This document shows, piece by piece, positions 58,935 to 64,000 of a stretch of DNA of 64,000 bases. Within the stretch, counting starts at the first letter, position 1. Every line of letters begins with the position of its first letter. The notes beneath the pieces were generated by a model that saw only the letters and a program-made list of their open reading frames with translations, was not told the DNA's origin and did not search any database. This DNA comes from Streptomyces sp. Z26. GTDB lineage: Bacteria > Actinomycetota > Actinomycetes > Streptomycetales > Streptomycetaceae. The DNA is taken from assembly GCF_003665095.1 (NCBI RefSeq), contig NZ_RCHV01000002.1, positions 5,956,501-6,020,500 on the forward strand, written 5' to 3'. Made by a program: the position numbers and the translations under genes.

Positions 58935-60290
58935 TCAGCCGCCGCCCGGCGCCGGTACGCGCGCCAGTTCCGGTGCCGCCGAGTCCAGCGGCACCGACCC
59001 GGAGCGCACCAGCCCGAACTGCACGCCCTGGCGCGGGAGTACGGCGTCGAGCAGCCAGTCCGCCGCGGTCCGCGTACGGTTGCCCGGCATCGCCGCCAGG
59101 TGGTAGCCGCGCGTCACGAGGCTCGCCAGCGGTCCGCTGAGCGGTACGTGCAGCGGGTCGGCCGCGGCCTGGAACCCGCCGAGGTCCACCATGAAGCCCA
59201 GGTCGTGGTGCTCGTACGCGCGCGCCTCGCCCCGCCCGCAGGACGCGGCGACGTTGCGCGCGGCGACCGCGCCCTGCCGCTGCGCGTGCTGCGCGGTCAT
59301 GGGTGTCACCTCGCCGGGCCGCGTCAGGTCCGGTACGGCCGCCGCGTCCCCGCACGCGAACACCTCCGGGTGGCCGGGCACCGTGAGGTACTCGTCGACG
59401 CACAGCCGCCCCCGTTCCGTCGGCGTCCCCACGGACTCCACCAGCGGGTCGGGCCGTACGCCCACGCACCACACCAGCGTCCGGCTCGGCACGAACTCCC
59501 CGTCGTCCAGGAGCACTCCGTCCCGCCGGGCCTCCCGTACGGAGGTGCCCGTACGGACGTCCACGCCCCGCGCGCGCAGTACGCGGTCCGCGGTGCGCGA
59601 CAGCCGCCTGTCCAGTTCGGGCAGGACGCGTTCGGCGATGTCCAGCAGCAGCCAGCGCGGTCGTACGGGCTCGCCCGCGTCCGTCGCCGCGCCCGCGTAC
59701 GTGCCGTTGAGGCCCGCGTTGCCCCGGGCCAGCGCGTCGGTCAACCGCACGCCCTGCGCGGCGACCTCGGTCCCCGTGTAGCCCGCGCCGACGACGACGA
59801 AGGTGGTGCGCGCGGCCCGTTCCGCCGGGTCGTCGGACGCACCGGCCAACTCGGTCTGCCGGGTGAGGTGGTCGCGCAGGTAGAGCGCCTCGGGGATGCC
59901 GCGGAAGCCGTGCGCGTGCTCGGTGAGGCCGGGGACGGGCAGCAGCTTGTTGACGCTGCCGACGGTCAGCACCAGCCGGTCGTAGGCGAGCGTGGACCGG
60001 CCGCCCTCCGGGTCGGTGTACGTGACGCGCCGCCCGTCGAGGTCCACGCCGTCGGCCTCCCCGAGCACGAGCCGTACCCCCGGCAGGGTGCCCGTCAGCG
60101 ACACCGCGACCCGGCGCGGGTCCAGGGCGCCGGACGCGACCTGGGGCAGCAGCGGCAGGTACAGGAAGTAGTCGTGCGGGTTGAGCAGCACGATGTCGGC
60201 GGCGCCCCGCGCGAGGCGGGACAGCGTGCGCGCGCACCGGTGCCCGGCGAAGCCACCACCGACGATCACGATCCTCGGGCGTCGTCCCAC
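58935..60290 (-). CDS. Type II NADH dehydrogenase-like FAD oxidoreductase
   Basis: 451 aa from the GTG at 60290, six bases behind AGGAGG. FAD-binding motif IVIVGGGFAGHRCAR at 7-21, LLNPHDYFLYLPLLPQVASG (quinone/flavin side), NAD-binding VVVGAGYTGTEVAAQ near 180, and ACGDAAAVPD with EVTPMTAQHAQRQG near 330. The C-terminal region (GPLASLVTRGYHLAAMP, then an amphipathic stretch) fits the membrane-attaching part of NDH-2. It passes electrons from NADH to menaquinone without pumping protons. Related enzymes include ferredoxin and carotenoid-linked reductases, so the acceptor is not certain. Confidence 0.9.
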   Translation of the reverse strand: MGRRPRIVIVGGGFAGHRCARTLSRLARGAADIVLLNPHDYFLYLPLLPQVASGALDPRRVAVSLTGTLPGVRLVLGEADGVDLDGRRVTYTDPEGGRSTLAYDRLVLTVGSVNKLLPVPGLTEHAHGFRGIPEALYLRDHLTRQTELAGASDDPAERAARTTFVVVGAGYTGTEVAAQGVRLTDALARGNAGLNGTYAGAATDAGEPVRPRWLLLDIAERVLPELDRRLSRTADRVLRARGVDVRTGTSVREARRDGVLLDDGEFVPSRTLVWCVGVRPDPLVESVGTPTERGRLCVDEYLTVPGHPEVFACGDAAAVPDLTRPGEVTPMTAQHAQRQGAVAARNVAASCGRGEARAYEHHDLGFMVDLGGFQAAADPLHVPLSGPLASLVTRGYHLAAMPGNRTRTAADWLLDAVLPRQGVQFGLVRSGSVPLDSAAPELARVPAPGGG

Positions 60291-60435
60291 GGGGTACCTC
60301 CTGTCGCAGGGGAGCCGCGCGGCGCGGACCGTGGGGCGCGCCGCGCGCGGTCGCCCGTACCGCGTATCCGTCGGGGCGGGCCGGTACACACGGTCCGGCG
60401 CGCGGCGTGCGGGCGTGCTCCCTCCTGCGCGCGCG

Positions 60436-61791
60436 CTACACGAGGGGCCGCGCCGCCCGCAGCCGGTGCACGTGGATCAGCAGGTCGTGTCCGCGCGCCA
60501 GCCCGTACGGCCGGTACGGGTCGCCCGGCGGACCCACGTACCGGGTGGGGCGCCGCGCCTCCAGCCACTCGCGGGCCGCGGCGGGCGCGGACCGTGGGTC
60601 CAGCAGGAAGGCGGGGCCGCCGACCGCGTCGGCCACCCGGTCCAGCGTCTCCTCGCTGCTCCCCGGCGCGGGCCGCCCGAACCGTTCGGTGCGCCACACC
60701 CCGTCGTCGTCGGGGAAGACCGCCGCGCCGTGCCCGAAGGTCGTGCCCACGCCGACGTAGTCGCGGCCGAGCAGCTTCCGCAGGTACGCGCCCTGCGTCA
60801 CCGGGTACTGCGCGGGCGAGTACGTCTCGTACGCCGTGTGCCCGTCGTGCGCCGACAGCAGCACGCGGTGGCCCGTCTGCCGGTGCCACCAGGCGGTGTT
60901 GCGCGCCATCAGCTCGTCGCGATAGCGCATGGCCTCGGGGATCTGCGCCGCGTCCCCGAGGTCGTGGGACAGCAGCGTCGCGGTCTGCGCCACGACGCGC
61001 GCGTGCTGCACCGTCCACGTGTACGCGGGTCTCGTGCCGTCCGGCCGCAGTCCCGCCAGCCGGGCGACGGCGTGCCGGGCCTGGTGCGCCAGGCGGCGAC
61101 GCTCCCGCTGGGGGAGCGCCTGGAAGTCCGACTCGTCGGCGTGCGCGCGGAGTTCGCGGTAGAGCCCGTCGAACTCGCGCCGCAAGGCCGGGTGATGCTC
61201 CGCGACGTAACCCAGGACGCGGTCGAACAGGATGTCCGCGATACGCGGGTACGCCATGTCGTTGCCCATGAACTGCACCTGCCGCCGGGGGTGTCGCAGG
61301 TTGTACGCGCGCATCCACGTGAGGAGGTCCAGGTATTCCCGTACGTTCCAGGGCCACTTGCCGTCCGCGAACTCCTCCGCCATGATCGCCTGCGGCTCCC
61401 CGACACCGTGTCGCACGTAGTCGTTGATCCGCAGCCCCGCCACCCAGCTGACCTCCAACGCGAAGGTCGTGAAGCCCCTCTCCTCGACCAGGTGACGGAA
61501 GACGCGGTGCTTCAGCGTGAACAGCTCGCGCGCGCCGTGCGCCGCCTCGCCCAGCCCGACGACGGCGCTCCGGCCGATCGCCGCGCCCAGCGGGCGCAGG
61601 TCGGCGAGGTTGCCGTGCGGCTCCACCGACCGCAGGGGGCGCGCGGCCCGCGACAGCGCGGCGAGCACCGGCCCGGCGGGCGGTGCGGTGGGTCGCGGGC
61701 GGCTCCCGGCGTGGGCCGGTCCGCCTGTACGGACGGCCAGTGTCGACGCGGGCAGGGCGGCGAGCAGGGTCCGGCGTGGGACGAGGGGCAT
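60436..61791 (-). CDS. Exported erythromycin esterase family protein
   Basis: 451 aa from the ATG at 61791, six bases behind GGGAGAG. Unlike the other family member at 25087-26430, it opens with a Tat-like signal (PRRTLLAALPASTLAV, AHA cleavage). The signature is VVGLGEAAHGARELFTLKHRVFRHL with the conserved His and FALEVS with the acidic residue; GNDMAYPRIADILF and LLSAHDGHTAYETYSP follow as in EreA/EreC and succinoglycan-type relatives. It would act outside the membrane. Macrolide hydrolysis is possible but many family members do not hydrolyse macrolides. No regulator is adjacent. Confidence 0.86.
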   Translation of the reverse strand: MPLVPRRTLLAALPASTLAVRTGGPAHAGSRPRPTAPPAGPVLAALSRAARPLRSVEPHGNLADLRPLGAAIGRSAVVGLGEAAHGARELFTLKHRVFRHLVEERGFTTFALEVSWVAGLRINDYVRHGVGEPQAIMAEEFADGKWPWNVREYLDLLTWMRAYNLRHPRRQVQFMGNDMAYPRIADILFDRVLGYVAEHHPALRREFDGLYRELRAHADESDFQALPQRERRRLAHQARHAVARLAGLRPDGTRPAYTWTVQHARVVAQTATLLSHDLGDAAQIPEAMRYRDELMARNTAWWHRQTGHRVLLSAHDGHTAYETYSPAQYPVTQGAYLRKLLGRDYVGVGTTFGHGAAVFPDDDGVWRTERFGRPAPGSSEETLDRVADAVGGPAFLLDPRSAPAAAREWLEARRPTRYVGPPGDPYRPYGLARGHDLLIHVHRLRAARPLV

Positions 61792-62112
61792 CGTGTGCTC
61801 TCCCTGAGACAGGTGCGCGGTGAGGGGGCGGTCGGGCCGGTCGGCGGCCAACTCGACTCAGCCTTCCCGTACGCGTCGACGCGGGCCAACCGGGAGGCCC
61901 CCGGCGGCCGTTGGGGCGCGCCGGGGGCGGCCCGCTGGTGCCCGCCCCCGTACTTACACCCCCGTACGGCTGTCCCGCCCGCCCCGGGGGCGCGGACGCG
62001 CGTCGACGGGGGCGGCGCGTGCGGGCGTACGCGGGACCCCTCCCCCCTGTCAGGGGTCCCGCGTACGCCGGTCCGGTGGCGGCCGGTGGTGGTGGTGCGC
62101 GGTGCGGCCGCG
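61792..62112. other. Gap of 321 bp with a terminator and inverted repeats
   Basis: Contains the leader of the esterase-like gene (61792-61850), a shorter hairpin GGGGGCGG/CCGCCCCC at 61923-61949 and the strong terminator at 62024-62069. No ORF or promoter that I can support. Confidence 0.5.
62024..62069 (-). terminator. Terminator of the EEP-fold gene
   Basis: Perfect 18-bp stem (GGCGTACGCGGGACCCCT and complement) with a ten-base loop, 43 bases after the stop on the minus strand. Confidence 0.8.
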
Positions 62113-63297
62113 TCAGTAGTGGACGCGGGCTCCCACGGCGCGGTGGTCGGAGTAGCCGAGCGGACTGTCGCCGTCGTCGGTCAGCTCCTCGTCCGCCCGG
62201 TCGCCGTCCGCGAACGTCGGCACCACCGTGCCGCTGATCCGCGGCAGCGCCCCGCCGGGCTTGCGCGCCAGCACGTAGTCGACGCGCCGCAGGGCGCTCG
62301 TCTCCAGCGTCCACCGGTCCGCCCGGCACCCGGCCGGGTCGGCCTGGGCCGCGCAGTGGGCGTACACGGCGTCGCGGAAGCCGTACTTCCCGCCGAGGTC
62401 CCCGTTGGCCGCCTCGTACCAGGTGCGCCACGCGCCGTCCCGGCGGTCGTGCGCGTTGGTGTCGCCACCCGCCACGTACAGGTCGGTGGCACCGTGCGCG
62501 GGGTCGCTGTCGTAGCCGTCCTCGGTCAACTCGTTCGACAACTCACCGGTGTTGGAGTCCGCGCAGGCGTCACCGCCGTGCCCCATCGTCGGCCAGTGGA
62601 ACGACGCCGCCGTGACCGTCCGGTCCGCGACCTTGTCGTGCAGCAGCGCCTTGACGCCCTTGGTACGCGGCTGGTCGTTGTTCACGCACACGCCGCCGAC
62701 CTCGTTCTGCGCCTGCCAACGGTTCGCGGGAGACGCCGACTTGACCAGTTCCAGCCGGTCGGTACGCCAGATCACGGCGTTCGTCTGGCGCTTCTTGAAC
62801 GCGTCGCACTCGCCGCCCGTCTTCGGCTTCGGGTCGTCCTCCGCGAGCACGCCCGCGTACTCCTCGCCGAAGTGCGTCCGCATGCGGTCCAGGAGGAGAT
62901 CCAACTGCGCCCGGTCGCTCAGCTGTTGGACCAGGTAGACGTCCGGCTTCAACTCCTGGGTGCGCATGTAGTACATGAGGTCGTGCCAGTCGCCCGCGCA
63001 CTGTTCCGGCGGGCGCTCGTCGGTCGTCGGCAGGTTCTCGACGTTGGCGTCGTAGACCTGGAGGAGGCCCGGGTCGTCGTTCGGCCGGGCCTCCTCGGCC
63101 GCCGTTACGGGTCCCGCCTGAACGGGTCCGGTCTGAACGGGTCCCGCCGCGGCGGGCGCCCCCGCCAGCAGCGGCAGTGCCAGGGCCCCCGCCCCCAGCG
63201 CCGCCGTGAGCGCCGGCGTGAGCCGGGCGCGGCGCCGGGCCGCCGGGTGCTCCGCGCGCCGTCGTGGAGCACCGCCCGTTCGTGAAGATCGCGTCAT
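62113..63297 (-). CDS. Secreted endonuclease/exonuclease/phosphatase-fold protein
   Basis: 394 aa. A basic N-terminus and signal peptide (about 26-52, ending in PAAAG) are followed by a short tripling of QTGPVQAGPV and the EEP fold: LQVYDANVENLP (metal-binding Asn/Glu), WHDLMYYMRTQELKPDVYLVQQL where the usual Glu is Gln, AASFHWPT (catalytic His region), VAGGDTNAHD and the terminal SDHRAVGARV. The fold contains nucleases, sphingomyelinases and inositol phosphatases. Six or more cysteines suggest an extracellular disulfide-stabilised enzyme. The substrate cannot be named. Confidence 0.85.
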   Translation of the reverse strand: MTRSSRTGGAPRRRAEHPAARRRARLTPALTAALGAGALALPLLAGAPAAAGPVQTGPVQAGPVTAAEEARPNDDPGLLQVYDANVENLPTTDERPPEQCAGDWHDLMYYMRTQELKPDVYLVQQLSDRAQLDLLLDRMRTHFGEEYAGVLAEDDPKPKTGGECDAFKKRQTNAVIWRTDRLELVKSASPANRWQAQNEVGGVCVNNDQPRTKGVKALLHDKVADRTVTAASFHWPTMGHGGDACADSNTGELSNELTEDGYDSDPAHGATDLYVAGGDTNAHDRRDGAWRTWYEAANGDLGGKYGFRDAVYAHCAAQADPAGCRADRWTLETSALRRVDYVLARKPGGALPRISGTVVPTFADGDRADEELTDDGDSPLGYSDHRAVGARVHY

Positions 63298-63641
63298 GCC
63301 GTCGTCCCCCGATCAGCTCCCCGCGCGGTGCGGGGATGCGCCGACGTTAGGGCGCGCCGGTGGGGGAGGCGTAGGTGTTTCGGGCGAGGCCGAAACACGG
63401 GTGGACGTTCCGCTTCCGGGCGCGGGCCGGGGTGGCGCCGGGCCCGGTGGGCAGCCCCGCAGGTCGTCCCTTGTGGTGCGTGACGAACGTGGTTACCTTG
63501 AGTAGCCCGAGGTGGCGGCACAGGTCAGGCGCACACCGTACGCGGCGCTCCGTACGCCGAACCCGTACGCTGCACCCCTCCCGCGCCCCACCTCTCCCCG
63601 TTCCGCACCCTGCCGCACTCTCCCGTCACGATGGAGCCCCG
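63298..63641. promoter_or_regulatory. Divergent upstream region with one candidate promoter
   Basis: 344 bp between the EEP gene and the last gene of the window. TTGTGG (63471-63476) and TACCTT (63494-63499) are 17 bases apart and could drive the plus-strand gene. Nothing else recognised. Confidence 0.3.
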
Positions 63642-64000
63642 ATGGCCGTCCGCCCCCGCCCGACCGCCGGTCGTCTGGCCGCCCTGCTCGCCGGAGCGGG
63701 CGTCGCGCACCTCGCCGTACCGAAGCCGTTCGACGCCATCGTGCCGCGCGCCCTGCCCGGCGACCCCCGCACCTGGACGTACGTCAGCGGCGCCGTCGAA
63801 CTGGGCCTCGCGGCGGCCATCGCCCACCCCCGTACCCGCCGCCTCGGCGGGCTGGCGGCGGCGGGCTTCTTCGTCGCGGTCTTCCCGGCCAACGTGAAGA
63901 TGGCCCACGACTGGCGCCACAAGCCCGCACCCCTGCGCGTCGCCGTCCAGGCCCGACTGCCGCTCCAGGCCCCGCTGGTGTGGTGGGCGCTGCGCGTCGC
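63642..64000 (+). CDS. Small integral membrane protein, DoxX-like (3' end outside window)
   Basis: 119 codons are visible from the ATG at 63642, five bases behind GGAG; the frame runs off the window. Hydrophobic segments AALLAGAGVAHLAV, VELGLAAAIAH, LGGLAAAGFFVAVFPANV and a fourth beginning PLQAPLVWWALRV give a four-helix plan like DoxX family proteins (RTWTYVSGAVELGLA, NVKMAHDW). DoxX-like proteins are linked to redox or sulfur metabolism at the membrane, but small relatives like this one are uncharacterised. Confidence 0.75.
   Translation, partial: MAVRPRPTAGRLAALLAGAGVAHLAVPKPFDAIVPRALPGDPRTWTYVSGAVELGLAAAIAHPRTRRLGGLAAAGFFVAVFPANVKMAHDWRHKPAPLRVAVQARLPLQAPLVWWALRV

Noticed and set aside
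1..64000. CRISPR arrays, tRNA or rRNA genes, insertion sequences
   Set aside because: I looked for regularly spaced short repeats, tRNA TpsiC/anticodon patterns and transposase motifs and saw none; a dedicated search could still find a small RNA.

Overview
The window is very GC-rich and shows strongly biased third codon positions. GTG starts are frequent, and many neighbouring genes overlap by 1-4 nt. Together with typical actinomycete families (NIT-domain conservon sensor plus roadblock protein, XRE/DUF5753-DUF397 pairs, a TioE-type regulator, an SCO2322-type protein, GH81, a WhiJ-like ATP-binding protein) this points to chromosomal DNA of a Streptomyces or a close relative. I see no rRNA, tRNA, CRISPR array, transposase or phage structural/packaging module.

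Layout, left to right. 0-1.6 kb: the 3' part of a sulfotransferase gene followed by a stand-alone HK97-fold capsid-like protein, which looks like a Family 3 (natural-product) encapsulin and so like one edge of a biosynthetic cluster that continues to the left. 2.2-11.6 kb: a partial conservon (sensor kinase-like ATPase plus roadblock protein), a branched-chain-type ABC importer (lipoprotein, fused LivH-LivM permease, two ATPases) and an aromatic-type FAD monooxygenase, probably a small-molecule uptake and hydroxylation unit. 11.7-18 kb: a fulvocin C-like cysteine-rich protein, two TetR regulators, a vWA protein, and a WhiJ/Scr1-like module with an expanded DUF397 array. 18-22.3 kb: a Ser/Thr kinase fused to an extracytoplasmic solute-binding domain, an aldo/keto reductase and an alpha/beta hydrolase. 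22.3-32 kb: a secreted PL8 polysaccharide lyase, an erythromycin-esterase homologue with a divergent double-HTH MerR regulator, a NanT-like sugar-acid transporter behind a near-perfect palindrome, and a secreted GH81 beta-1,3-glucanase with a LacI/CebR-like operator.

32.3-48.7 kb is a vitamin B12 neighbourhood. A cobalamin riboswitch precedes a translationally coupled operon for an ECF-type importer (EcfT, fused double ATPase, S component) and three exported proteins: an alpha/alpha-toroid protein, a DUF4430 protein and an SCO2322/DUF4430-like protein. The parts resemble the two domains of animal intrinsic factor/transcobalamin encoded separately. Directly behind it lie the B12-dependent methylmalonyl-CoA mutase genes (mutA, mutB), their GTPase chaperone meaB, and then pyruvate carboxylase: uptake of the cofactor next to its user and C4 anaplerosis.

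49-57.8 kb is a seven-gene unit on the minus strand: double-hotdog protein, MHS transporter, second double-hotdog protein, ThDP enzyme, CaiB/BaiF CoA-transferase, HutC-type GntR regulator and FGGY kinase. Two abutting HutC-type half palindromes lie at its head. Its pathway is unknown to me and it is a good candidate for a new catabolic route. 57.9-64 kb: a YjbR-like protein, a noncoding 65-bp direct repeat, a glutaredoxin-like protein, a type II NADH dehydrogenase, a second exported erythromycin-esterase homologue, a secreted endonuclease/exonuclease/phosphatase-fold protein and the start of a small membrane protein cut by the window end.
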